From positions 1-16,351 of the forward strand of contig JAAVYC010000107.1 in assembly GCA_022790905.1 (NCBI GenBank): 16,351 bases of DNA. Direction: 5' to 3'. Shown here piece after piece: positions 1 to 6,137 of this stretch (position 1 is its first letter; the number at the start of each line of letters is the position of its first letter). This DNA is from Lachnospiraceae bacterium. Lineage in GTDB: Bacteria; Bacillota; Clostridia; Lachnospirales; Lachnospiraceae. The notes under the pieces were generated by a model. It was given only the letters and a program-made list of their open reading frames with translations. It did not search any database and was not told the DNA's origin. Made by a program: the position numbers and the translations under genes.

Positions 1-89
1 ATTCTGATATTTCTACAACACAGATTTATACGCAGGTCAATCAGAGCAAGTTGAGAGAGATCTACGCGAAAGCACATCCAAGAAAATAG
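1..89 (+). CDS. Tyrosine site-specific recombinase, C-terminal end (XerC/XerD type), partial
   Basis: Reading from base 3 gives 28 residues and a TAG stop at 87-89. They contain the block STTQIYTQV, which matches the last catalytic block of XerC/XerD recombinases, and the tail HPRK, typical of XerD proteins. The Tyr codon at 27-29 would be the nucleophile that forms the covalent DNA link. The Arg-His-Arg catalytic residues lie upstream and cannot be checked. In this family the likely role is chromosome dimer resolution at dif together with a partner, in the cytoplasm with FtsK. A phage or transposon integrase is possible from so short a piece, but the HPRK ending and the housekeeping neighbours favour Xer. 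Confidence 0.8.
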   Translation, partial: SDISTTQIYTQVNQSKLREIYAKAHPRK

Positions 90-154
90 TGAGAAAGAGT
101 AAAATTTCCACTGTTTAGCTGATTACCCCTTGGAATAGATAAAAATCAAATCAT

Positions 155-188
155 TTAAGAATCTTGCAAAACAGGATTCTTAATTTTT
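155..188 (+). terminator. Intrinsic terminator after the xer-like gene
   Basis: A 9-bp stem, TTAAGAATC (155-163) with GATTCTTAA (175-183), has an 11-base loop and is followed by TTTTTG. The stem is AT-rich, so it may be weak. It fits the end of the transcript that stops at 89. Confidence 0.6.
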
Positions 189-226
189 GTATACTGAAAA
201 AATCTTTAAAGTGTTTAAAAATCACA

Positions 227-258
227 TTGACTTTTTTGTTATATTTATATAATATAAT
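227..258 (+). promoter_or_regulatory. Candidate sigma-A promoter for the kinase gene
   Basis: TTGACT (227-232) is followed by two overlapping TATAAT hexamers at 248-253 and 253-258. Spacings are 15 and 20 bases, neither ideal, so the call is tentative. The AT-rich context would make many -10 look-alikes. Confidence 0.35.
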
Positions 259-430
259 ACTATATAAAAGAGTATGATGTTGGTATATTTCATGATTTGT
301 TATGTTTTTTCTTTTTTTGTTTGGCTATATTGCATAATAAATGTGTCTGCACGGTAGATTTGACAGGCAATTTAACTTTTGCTGTTTTATACGTGGGAAG
401 AATATACCAATAAGTATAGCCATCTAACGA

Positions 431-500
431 GGTATGTTGCATTCAGTCACTGCATTTTTGTGTAGGAAATTTTGGGGAATTCCGCAGTCACTGGCATACC
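431..500 (+). promoter_or_regulatory. Structured leader hairpin ahead of the PfkB kinase gene
   Basis: Three stacked helices can form. The outer is GGTATG (431-436) with CATACC (495-500). The middle is 444-453 with 484-493, ten positions with one C-C mismatch. The inner is 465-471 with 478-483, with one bulged A and a TTGGGG loop. The middle helix arises because the near-palindrome CAGTCACTG occurs twice, at 444-452 and 485-493. The element ends 9 bases before the SD sequence (510-516), so it could affect translation. As DNA, the two CAGTCACTG copies could instead be a pair of regulator sites. I match it to no known riboswitch family. Confidence 0.4.
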
Positions 501-526
501 GCACAACAGAAAGGAGATAGATTTTT

Positions 527-1453
527 ATGGCAGCAAAAATTTTAATGGCAGGCAGTATCATGATTGATTTAATCCTTCAGATGAAACGGGTACCAAACCC
601 AAGTGAGAGTGTTTTGGGAACTAGTTATTCCAACGCAGGAGGCGGCAAGGGAAGCAATTCTGCGGTAGCTGCTGCAAAAGCGGGTGGAGACGTATCTGTC
701 TGCTGTACATTAGGGAAAGATTCCAACGGAGAAGCTTTACTTGGGATGTTAAAGGATGTGAATGTAGACACAAGTAATGTGGTTCTTGCAGAAGGTGCAA
801 ATACAGGTATGGCAGTTATCATGTTAGAAGAGAGTGGAATGAATCGAATTGCCATCTATACGGGAGCAAACGATATCACTTCTCCGGAAGCTGTAGAAGC
901 CGCTTTTGACGGAAAAGAATACGATGCTCTGATGATGCAGCTTGAGATCCCGTTAGAATCGAACCTGAAAGCATTTGAAATTGCAAAATCAAGGGGAATG
1001 ATTACTTGTCTAGACGCTGGTCCTGCTCAGGAATATCCGATTGAGAAATTCGACGGTATTACGATTCTCTCGCCAAATGAGACGGAGACAGATGCCCTTG
1101 TGGGAATTCTTCCTGTGGACGAAAAGACTAGTTTAGAGGCAAGTAAAATCTTAAAAGAACGCAGTAACTGCAAATATGTAGTATTAAAATTAGGTGATAA
1201 AGGTTCCTTTATTTACGGGGATGATATTTGTCAGATGGTTCCTACTTTCAAGGTAGATGCTGTGGATCCGACGGCTGCTGGAGACTGTTTTACAGGTGTT
1301 CTTGTGAAAAAGTACACAGAGACAGGTGACATTGTGGCATCTGCTAGATATGCGAGTGCAGCAGCAGCGCTCTCTGTGCAAAAGCTCGGCGCTCAGCCAT
1401 CTCTCCCGAACAAAGAAGAGATAGAGGCTTTCCTCGCAGAACGCGGTGCATAG
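527..1453 (+). CDS. rbsK: PfkB-family carbohydrate kinase, ribokinase-like
   Basis: The 308-residue protein has the length of RbsK enzymes, which phosphorylate D-ribose at O5 with ATP in the cytoplasm. The N-terminal PfkB signature is GGGKGSNSA (38-46), matching the sugar-binding GGKGAN block. NETE (184-187) is the metal and phosphate motif. DPTAAGDCFTG (247-257) is the second PfkB signature, with D253 as the expected catalytic base. Ribokinases usually have DTTAAGD, so P248 in place of Thr is a small deviation. AAAGGAG at 510-516 supports the ATG at 527. It stands alone: no ribose transporter, RbsD or LacI regulator is next to it, so the true sugar could be ribose, deoxyribose or another furanose. 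Regulation may act through the leader hairpin at 431-500. The family is clear; the substrate is an inference. Confidence 0.82.
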   Translation: MAAKILMAGSIMIDLILQMKRVPNPSESVLGTSYSNAGGGKGSNSAVAAAKAGGDVSVCCTLGKDSNGEALLGMLKDVNVDTSNVVLAEGANTGMAVIMLEESGMNRIAIYTGANDITSPEAVEAAFDGKEYDALMMQLEIPLESNLKAFEIAKSRGMITCLDAGPAQEYPIEKFDGITILSPNETETDALVGILPVDEKTSLEASKILKERSNCKYVVLKLGDKGSFIYGDDICQMVPTFKVDAVDPTAAGDCFTGVLVKKYTETGDIVASARYASAAAALSVQKLGAQPSLPNKEEIEAFLAERGA

Positions 1454-1477
1454 AATAGGACAAAATGAGCAAGCCCG

Positions 1478-1507
1478 TTGAGGCCCCTGACCCTCAATCC
1501 TCAGGGG
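1478..1507 (+). repeat. Two competing hairpins downstream of the kinase gene
   Basis: CCCCTGA (1484-1490) pairs with TCAGGGG (1501-1507), and TTGAGG (1478-1483) pairs with CCTCAA (1492-1497). The two helices share territory and cannot form together. A loose T-rich stretch (1517-1525) follows, so the first could act as a weak early terminator. The remainder up to 1582 holds a further small hairpin, AGAGC (1537-1541) with GCTCT (1549-1553), and no gene. Confidence 0.35.
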
Positions 1508-1582
1508 ATTGTGCAGTTTATTTTTACTCCGTAGGAAGAGCGTTTCATGCTCTATCATGATAAGGTTTTTCTTAAATAGAAT

Positions 1583-1628
1583 AAAAAACTCTGTGTATCT
1601 GGATATCCAGCATTCACAGAGTTTTTTT
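1583..1628. terminator. Shared bidirectional terminator between convergent genes
   Basis: AAAAAACTCTGTG (1583-1595) pairs with CACAGAGTTTTTT (1615-1627), flanked by A-runs on one side and T-runs on the other, so it reads as a terminator on both strands. It lies 7 bases beyond the aroF stop and 130 bases beyond the kinase stop. The loop carries a perfect 12-base palindrome, CTGGATATCCAG (1599-1610), which can form a second helix stacked within the loop. Confidence 0.85.
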
Positions 1629-1634
1629 GTTGCG

Positions 1635-2666
1635 TTAAATATTCATCTCGGCTAATTCATAGATCAGACGTTCCGTGGTATCCCATCCGATACAAGGGTC
1701 TGTAATGGATTTTCCATAGATATGTTCGTCAATGTTTTGACATCCTTCTTCAATATAACTCTCAATCATAAGACCTTTGACCATTTTTTTGACTTCTGGA
1801 GAGGAGAGGCAGTTTGTCATGACTTCCTTGGCAATCCGAACTTGCTCTCTATATTTTTTTCCGGAATTGGAATGATTCGTATCTATGATGGCAGCGGGAT
1901 TGACCACATCCATTTTGTCATACATTTCAATCAGGCGAACAATATCTTCGTAGTGATAATTTTGCGTAGAATTTCCATGTTTACTCACGGCACCTCTTAA
2001 GATGACATGGGTGAAAGGATTTCCTGTTGTCTCCACTTCGTGTCCAGCGAAGGAAAAATGGTGCGGATGTTGTGCGGCATAGACAGAGTTGAGCATAACG
2101 GAAAGGTCACCGCTAGTTGGATTTTTCATACCAGATGCCACATCGAAGCCACTGACTGTCAGCCTGTGATGCTGATCTTCCACTGAGCGGGCACCAATGG
2201 CGACATAAGAGAGAAGATCTTCCACATATCCCCAATTTTCAGGATAAAGCATCTCATCGGCTGGGGTCAATCCAGTCTCATCTATGGCACGAATATGCAT
2301 ATGTCTTGTGGCGAGGATACCTTCTACCATATCAGGTGCTTTTTCTGGGTCTGGTTGGGAAGCGATTCCTTTATAGCCTTCTCCAGTGCTGCGCGGTTTG
2401 TTCGTATAAATGCGCGGAACGATTAAGATACGCTCCTTTACTTTTTCCTGGACGGGAGCTAGGCGATTCACATAATCGATCACAGAGTCCTCATGGTCAG
2501 CGGAACACGGACCAATGATTAGTAAAAAGCGTTCGTCTTCTCCAGCGATAATCTTTTTGATCTCTTCATCCCGTTTGACTTTGATAGTGGCCAGATTTTT
2601 CGGGAGTGGAAGTTCTTGTTTGATTTCTTCCGGAGTTGGAAGCGCTCTTAAATAAGTAAAACTCAT
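1635..2666 (-). CDS. aroF: 3-deoxy-7-phosphoheptulonate (DAHP) synthase, type I AroFGH class
   Basis: This enzyme condenses phosphoenolpyruvate and erythrose 4-phosphate into DAHP, the committed first step of the shikimate pathway, in the cytoplasm. The 343 residues fit the enterobacterial-like type I alpha class (about 350), not the shorter beta class. GPCSAD (52-57) carries metal ligand C54, and H265, E302 and D323 supply the other three expected ligands. PRIYTNKPRS (84-93) and GMKNPTSG (179-186) are substrate-binding blocks; SITDPCIGW (320-328) is the C-terminal signature. The N-terminal ~45 residues correspond to the extension involved in feedback control, but which aromatic amino acid inhibits it cannot be read from sequence. 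Its SD (CTCCTTT on the plus strand, 2678-2684) lies in the end of aroE, six bases separate the genes, and they are probably co-transcribed. Confidence 0.95.
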   Translation of the reverse strand: MSFTYLRALPTPEEIKQELPLPKNLATIKVKRDEEIKKIIAGEDERFLLIIGPCSADHEDSVIDYVNRLAPVQEKVKERILIVPRIYTNKPRSTGEGYKGIASQPDPEKAPDMVEGILATRHMHIRAIDETGLTPADEMLYPENWGYVEDLLSYVAIGARSVEDQHHRLTVSGFDVASGMKNPTSGDLSVMLNSVYAAQHPHHFSFAGHEVETTGNPFTHVILRGAVSKHGNSTQNYHYEDIVRLIEMYDKMDVVNPAAIIDTNHSNSGKKYREQVRIAKEVMTNCLSSPEVKKMVKGLMIESYIEEGCQNIDEHIYGKSITDPCIGWDTTERLIYELAEMNI

Positions 2667-2672
2667 AAGTAT

Positions 2673-3545
2673 CTAATCTCCTTTGTGGTTAAAATATTTT
2701 TCTTTGATGATATCTGTTGGCATTTTTTGATTCGTCCAACATTCAAAAGAGGCGGCACCTTGATAGAGCAGCATATAGAGCCCGTTCATCGTAGGACAGC
2801 CAATTTTTTTTGCGTCTTTTAAAAGTTGTGTTTCCCATGGATGGTAGATAATGTCCGATACAAATAAGTGCGGATCTAGGCAAGAGGAGGAGATTGGACT
2901 GGAATAATCCGGGGCCATTCCCACACTTGTCGCGTTTGTCAGGATAGCACTATCTGCCAACGCATGTTTTAATTGGTTTTTATCTCGAATGTCAAAGAGA
3001 AAAACCTCACAGGAAGTAGATCGGTTGACACTGTCTATAAATTGCTGTGTGCTGTTCCAGGATGCATTTTTTCGCTTGAACACGTAGATTTTTTTTACGC
3101 CATCCAGGGCAGCCTGCGTGCAGATTGCTGTTGCCGCGCCTCCAGCGCCCAAAAGTGTCATGTTTTTTCCGATTATAGAAAATCCCGCATCCTCTACAGA
3201 GCGCATATAACCAATTCCATCTGTTGTGTGTCCGATCAGCTTTCCGTTTTCAAAAATGACGGTATTGACAGCCTGCGCTAAGGTCGCAGCGGGAGTCAGA
3301 GAATCCAGCATTTCCAAAATAGCAGTCTTATGCGGCATTGTCAGATTGAATCCCCGTGCGTTTAAAAGTTTTAAAGCATAGACAGCTTCCTTTAAATATT
3401 CTGGGGAGACGTCAAACGCGGTATAGACATAGTCTAAACCGAGCAGCCGAAAAGCTTCATTGTGCATTTGTGGAGAAATACTGTGTGCAACAGGACTCCC
3501 CAAAAGGCAGGTCAGACGGGTCGTTCCGGTAATTTCATAGTTCAT
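2673..3545 (-). CDS. aroE: Shikimate dehydrogenase, YdiB-like (quinate/shikimate dehydrogenase branch)
   Basis: It reduces 3-dehydroshikimate to shikimate with a nicotinamide cofactor. At 290 residues it is longer than AroE (about 272) and close to YdiB (288). Substrate-binding S22 and S24 sit in SISPQMH; K73 in NLTMPHK and D109 in TTDGIGY are the catalytic pair; N94 and Q262 complete the site. GAGGAATA (133-140) is the dinucleotide-binding loop. The segments ILTNATSVGM (201-210) and CPTMNGLYMLLYQGA (250-264) look more like YdiB than AroE as I recall those sequences. The loop that selects cofactor reads FKRKN (156-160); the Asp found in YdiB appears to be Asn160 here. Downstream aroF follows at once and aroD is divergent, so a biosynthetic role is more likely than quinate catabolism. 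A hairpin at 3541-3567 embraces its ribosome binding site. Confidence 0.9.
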   Translation of the reverse strand: MNYEITGTTRLTCLLGSPVAHSISPQMHNEAFRLLGLDYVYTAFDVSPEYLKEAVYALKLLNARGFNLTMPHKTAILEMLDSLTPAATLAQAVNTVIFENGKLIGHTTDGIGYMRSVEDAGFSIIGKNMTLLGAGGAATAICTQAALDGVKKIYVFKRKNASWNSTQQFIDSVNRSTSCEVFLFDIRDKNQLKHALADSAILTNATSVGMAPDYSSPISSSCLDPHLFVSDIIYHPWETQLLKDAKKIGCPTMNGLYMLLYQGAASFECWTNQKMPTDIIKEKYFNHKGD

Positions 3546-3567
3546 AACATACCTCCTAAGTTATGAA
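3541..3567 (-). promoter_or_regulatory. Hairpin holding the aroE start codon and SD sequence
   Basis: TTCATAAC (3541-3548) and GTTATGAA (3560-3567) form a perfect 8-bp inverted repeat around an 11-base loop. Read as aroE mRNA (minus strand), AGGAGG is in the loop and the AUG is inside the 3' arm. The arm would pair the start codon, while the SD stays exposed. This could tune aroE translation or respond to temperature or a binding protein. The stem is AU-rich and so only moderately stable. Confidence 0.5.
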
Positions 3568-3587
3568 ATGGGAAATATTCAAAAGTT

Positions 3588-3616
3588 ATCTTAAAGGAAT
3601 TTTAAAAAGATGTCAA
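3588..3616 (-). promoter_or_regulatory. Sigma-A promoter of the aroE-aroF operon
   Basis: On the minus strand TTGACA (3616-3611) and TAAGAT (3593-3588) are separated by exactly 17 bases. The predicted start of transcription gives a leader of about 35 bases, too short for a T-box or known riboswitch. Confidence 0.75.
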
Positions 3617-3620
3617 TGAC

Positions 3621-3649
3621 TTGCGGTCTGTCATGTGCTGGGCTATAAT
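3621..3649 (+). promoter_or_regulatory. Sigma-A promoter of the aroD-aroK-nudC operon
   Basis: TTGCGG (3621-3626) and a perfect TATAAT (3644-3649) are separated by 17 bases. The -35 box lies only 4 bases from the -35 box of the divergent aroE promoter. Confidence 0.75.
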
Positions 3650-3678
3650 AGAGAAAAAAATAGTGATAGGAAAGAAAG

Positions 3679-4443
3679 ATGTCTGGAATAATCGAAAAGA
3701 AGGGAAAGCTGTTAGGGCACGGAAAACCTGTAATCTGTGTTCCAGTAACAGAACAGAAAAGAGAAGAGATTTTGAGAGAAATCCGTCTCTTGGCAGAGAA
3801 AAAAGTAGACATGATTGAGTGGCGGGTAGACTGGTATGAAAATGTGTCGGAATTGGAATGTGTCATAAATATTTTAGAAGAGATTCGCCCGATTTTAAAA
3901 GAAACGTTATTCCTGTTGACGTTTCGCTCAAAAGTGCAGGGTGGGAACAGGCAGCTTGCAGTAGAAACAATTGTGAAGCTGAATGAAGCGGCGGCGAAAA
4001 CGGGGGTGCCGGATTTTATTGATATGGAATATTTTGAATACGAAAAGCCCAAAAAGGAGATTCAAAGAATCAAAAATTGCGGGGTTTTTGTAATAACGTC
4101 ACATCATGATTTCGAGAGGACGCCGGAATCTGAAATTTTACAGATACAGATGGAAAAGATGTATCAGAGCGGTGCCGACATTGTAAAGTTAGCGGTGATG
4201 CCAAACAGTCGAAAAGATGTGTTGAACCTGTTGTACGCAACAGAGAATTTTGTAGAAATACATCCGGATACCCCAATAATCACAATGTCGATGGGGAAAG
4301 AAGGAATGATCAGCCGGTTGTGCGGAGAAGTGTTTGGTTCCTGTGTGACATTTGGTTCTCACAGGAAGTCATCAGCGCCAGGGCAGATGCAGATGGATGA
4401 TTTGGAAATCGTGTTGGAAAAGATACATAAAAGTATTTGCTGA
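3679..4443 (+). CDS. aroD: 3-dehydroquinate dehydratase, type I
   Basis: It removes water from 3-dehydroquinate through a lysine Schiff base to give 3-dehydroshikimate. The 254 residues match the type I family, and the numbering of key residues coincides with the enterobacterial enzyme: E47 in EWRVDWYE, catalytic H143 in SHHDF, Schiff-base K170 in IVKLAVMP, R213, S232 and Q236 in SSAPGQM. The start at 3679 is supported by an AGGAAAG ribosome site (about 3668-3674) and the promoter at 3621-3649. It is first in a tight operon: aroK starts 16 bases after its stop. The unrelated type II enzyme (aroQ) is excluded by these motifs. Confidence 0.95.
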   Translation: MSGIIEKKGKLLGHGKPVICVPVTEQKREEILREIRLLAEKKVDMIEWRVDWYENVSELECVINILEEIRPILKETLFLLTFRSKVQGGNRQLAVETIVKLNEAAAKTGVPDFIDMEYFEYEKPKKEIQRIKNCGVFVITSHHDFERTPESEILQIQMEKMYQSGADIVKLAVMPNSRKDVLNLLYATENFVEIHPDTPIITMSMGKEGMISRLCGEVFGSCVTFGSHRKSSAPGQMQMDDLEIVLEKIHKSIC

Positions 4444-4459
4444 AAAAAGAGGTTTGTTT

Positions 4460-4993
4460 ATGAGAGAAACAGGGAACATCTATCTGATTGGGTTTATGGG
4501 AGTTGGGAAGACGACTGTCTCAAAAAAGATGAGAGAACAGATAAAATGGGAGGAGGTGGATACAGATCGTTTCATCGTCTCAGAAAAGGGAATGGAGATA
4601 TCCGAGATTTTTGAGAAATTTGGAGAACGCTATTTTCGGGATTTGGAGACAAACATTTTAAAGAAACTTGCAAAAGAGGGAGGAAAAATCATCTCCTGCG
4701 GGGGAGGGGTTATATTAAAAGAAGAAAATAGAAAAATTATGAAAGAGAGTGGGACAGTGGTTCTTTTGACGGCTTGTGCAGATACGATATATGAGCATGT
4801 GAAAGATGGAACGGATCGTCCGCTTTTAAATGGCAACATGAATCCTGCTTACATAGAGAAATTGATGGAGGAGAGAAAGCCGTATTACGATTTGGCAAAG
4901 GACGTGGAGATTACAACAGACGGGAAAACACCTCTTGAGATTGCGCAGGAAATGATTGAGATCTTGGGAATAAAAGCAAAAGAATTAGAATAG
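4460..4993 (+). CDS. aroK: Shikimate kinase
   Basis: It transfers phosphate from ATP to the 3-hydroxyl of shikimate. The frame is open from 4352, but the start at 4460 is preferred: AAAAGAGG lies just upstream, the product is then 177 residues as usual for the family, and the earlier part would overlap aroD and shows no family similarity. From this start, Walker A GFMGVGKTT is 11-19, D34 and D36 (DTDRF) bind Mg and shikimate, R60, the GGG triplet 81-83 and R139 contact shikimate, and R120 in the lid (TDRPLL) contacts ATP. It sits between aroD and nudC in one operon. Confidence 0.95.
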   Translation: MRETGNIYLIGFMGVGKTTVSKKMREQIKWEEVDTDRFIVSEKGMEISEIFEKFGERYFRDLETNILKKLAKEGGKIISCGGGVILKEENRKIMKESGTVVLLTACADTIYEHVKDGTDRPLLNGNMNPAYIEKLMEERKPYYDLAKDVEITTDGKTPLEIAQEMIEILGIKAKELE

Positions 4994-5003
4994 GAGAGAA
5001 GAG

Positions 5004-5846
5004 ATGATACAGGATATTGCACCAAAGAAAATGCGAAATGAACACACTCCGACGCCGCCAAAAGAAGACAGCCGGATTATGATTTTTTATCACAATGAGA
5101 TTTTGTGTCATATTGAGGAGGAGAAAATTAATTATCCGCTGTACCGAGAGTTGAAACAAGAGAGGACAGCGGTGTTTGGCAAAGAGCTGATTTATTTATT
5201 TGCCATAGATGACATTACTTATTATCTCTATCAGATCAGCGACGGTTTAACTTTTGGAAATTATGCCTATGAGAAGATGAGAAGAATCCGCACTACCGCT
5301 CCAATGGACGAGTTGTTTGCAGGAATGAGTGCCTACCATTTGCATTGCTGGTATAGTGCAAACCGTTACTGTGGACGCTGTGGAAAGGAAGTTGTTCTAG
5401 ATGAAAAAGAACGGATGCTGCGCTGCCCGGGATGCGGAAATATGATTTTTCCGAGGATTAATCCGGTCGTGATTGTAGGAGTCTATCACGGGGATCAGAT
5501 TATTTTTACAAAGTATGCGGGGTCGGGTCACAAAAACTATGCAATGATTGCCGGCTTTGTGGAATTCGGAGAGACTCTTGAGGAGACAGTACAAAGAGAG
5601 GTCTTTGAGGAAGTTGGGATCCGGATTAAGAACTTACAATATTATAAGAGTCAGCCATGGGGACTTTCTGGAAGTGTGCTGATGGGATTTTTTGCTGAGG
5701 CAGATGGAGATTTGACGATTAAAAGGCAGGAAGATGAACTCGCGGAAGCATTCTGGATTAAAAGGGAGGATATTGTACTGGACTGGGAAAATATCAGTCT
5801 GACCATCGATATGATGAGAGTTTTTAGAGATAAAGAACTTGTTTAG
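5004..5846 (+). CDS. nudC: NADH pyrophosphatase, NudC-like Nudix hydrolase with zinc ribbon
   Basis: NudC enzymes hydrolyse NAD(H) to NMN(H) and AMP, and remove NAD caps from RNA. The 280 residues show an N-terminal NudC-type domain (about 25-115), a zinc ribbon with C123, C126, C141 and C144, and a full Nudix box from G184 to I206 with catalytic R198, E199, E202 and E203. SQPW (216-219) is the start of the family's specificity motif. The usual continuation is PFPxS, but here it is GLSGS, so substrate preference may differ. AGGAGAG (4992-4998) supports the ATG at 5004. It follows aroK by 10 bases and is therefore probably the last gene of the aroD operon, although I know of no direct pathway link. 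Another Nudix activity cannot be ruled out. Confidence 0.85.
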   Translation: MIQDIAPKKMRNEHTPTPPKEDSRIMIFYHNEILCHIEEEKINYPLYRELKQERTAVFGKELIYLFAIDDITYYLYQISDGLTFGNYAYEKMRRIRTTAPMDELFAGMSAYHLHCWYSANRYCGRCGKEVVLDEKERMLRCPGCGNMIFPRINPVVIVGVYHGDQIIFTKYAGSGHKNYAMIAGFVEFGETLEETVQREVFEEVGIRIKNLQYYKSQPWGLSGSVLMGFFAEADGDLTIKRQEDELAEAFWIKREDIVLDWENISLTIDMMRVFRDKELV

Positions 5847-5863
5847 AGAAGAAAAAAGGTATC

Positions 5864-5900
5864 ACAGCGCCAATTTGGAGTATATTCAAATTGGCGCTGT
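5864..5900. repeat. Strong 14-bp hairpin after nudC without a plus-strand U-tract
   Basis: Bases 5864-5877 (starting ACAGCGCC) pair perfectly with 5887-5900 (ending GGCGCTGT) around a 9-base loop. On the plus strand the following bases are TGCGTTAG, so it lacks the U-run of an intrinsic terminator. On the minus strand it is followed by a six-T run (5853-5858). It may protect the 3' end of the aroD operon mRNA or cause Rho-independent termination only in the opposite direction. Confidence 0.7.
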
Positions 5901-5948
5901 TGCGTTAGAAAAGGATTATAAACATATTCCCTTGCTTACATAAAACAT

Positions 5949-5981
5949 TTGTATATTATGAAAAAATAGGATAATGTACAA
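5949..5981. repeat. Inverted repeat upstream of the marR promoter
   Basis: TTGTATATTAT (5949-5959) and ATAATGTACAA (5971-5981) are inverted copies with one mismatch and an 11-base spacer. The arm TTGTATATTA resembles the arms of the repeat at 6101-6125 (TTATATATTA and TTAAATATTA), so it may be a second regulator site. AT-rich sequence makes chance likeness possible. Confidence 0.4.
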
Positions 5982-6060
5982 GAAAACCATAAATTAGGGA
6001 ATAAATAGGAAGGAAATGGGAAAGTATTTTGTGAAAAAAATATAAAGTGTGAGAGAATAC

Positions 6061-6088
6061 TTGACATTTTATAAAAAAGTGATAATAT
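6061..6088 (+). promoter_or_regulatory. Sigma-A promoter of the marR-ABC exporter operon
   Basis: A perfect TTGACA (6061-6066) is followed after 16 bases by TAATAT (6083-6088), with a TG dinucleotide at 6080-6081 as an extended -10. The start would fall near 6095, immediately before the inverted repeat at 6101-6125. Confidence 0.7.
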
Positions 6089-6100
6089 ATCTTGCACGGT

Positions 6101-6125
6101 TAATATATAACCAAGTTAAATATTA
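6101..6125. promoter_or_regulatory. Probable MarR operator
   Basis: TAATATATAAC (6101-6111), a CAA spacer, then GTTAAATATTA (6115-6125) form an inverted repeat with one mismatch in eleven. It lies just after the predicted transcription start and abuts the SD (6125-6134). MarR dimers typically bind 16-24 base near-palindromes at their own promoters, so autorepression of this operon is the simplest reading. Confidence 0.6.
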
Positions 6126-6137
6126 GGAGAGGAGTAT

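Larger units (their letters stand above)
90..526. other. 437-base intergenic region
   Basis: No convincing gene is visible here. In order it holds an intrinsic terminator (155-188), a candidate promoter with a very AT-rich -10 region (227-258), a T-rich stretch (300-320), a weaker promoter-like pair (TTGACA at 360-365 with TTTATA at 386-391, spacing 20, too long to trust), and a 70-base hairpin (431-500) just before the ribosome binding site of the next gene. If transcription starts near 265, the mRNA leader of the kinase gene is about 260 bases, which is long for a simple gene. I do not recognise a known riboswitch class in it. Confidence 0.7.

Noticed and set aside
1..89. Integrase end taken as evidence of a mobile element
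   Set aside because: The HPRK tail and housekeeping context fit chromosomal Xer recombinases; no attachment repeats or phage genes are visible.
1190..1558. 122-codon minus-strand frame at the end of the kinase gene
   Set aside because: Mostly the complement of conserved kinase motifs; Cys/Arg/His-rich low-quality product.
1599..1610. Palindrome CTGGATATCCAG as a possible operator
   Set aside because: It sits in the loop of a convergent terminator, far from any promoter, so an extension of the terminator structure is simpler.
3591..4052. 153-codon minus-strand frame over aroD
   Set aside because: It overlaps a gene with complete catalytic motifs, crosses the aro promoter region and shows no recognisable domain.
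6027..6054. Nine-codon peptide frame before marR
   Set aside because: Too short, composition follows the local AT-rich sequence, and no independent support.
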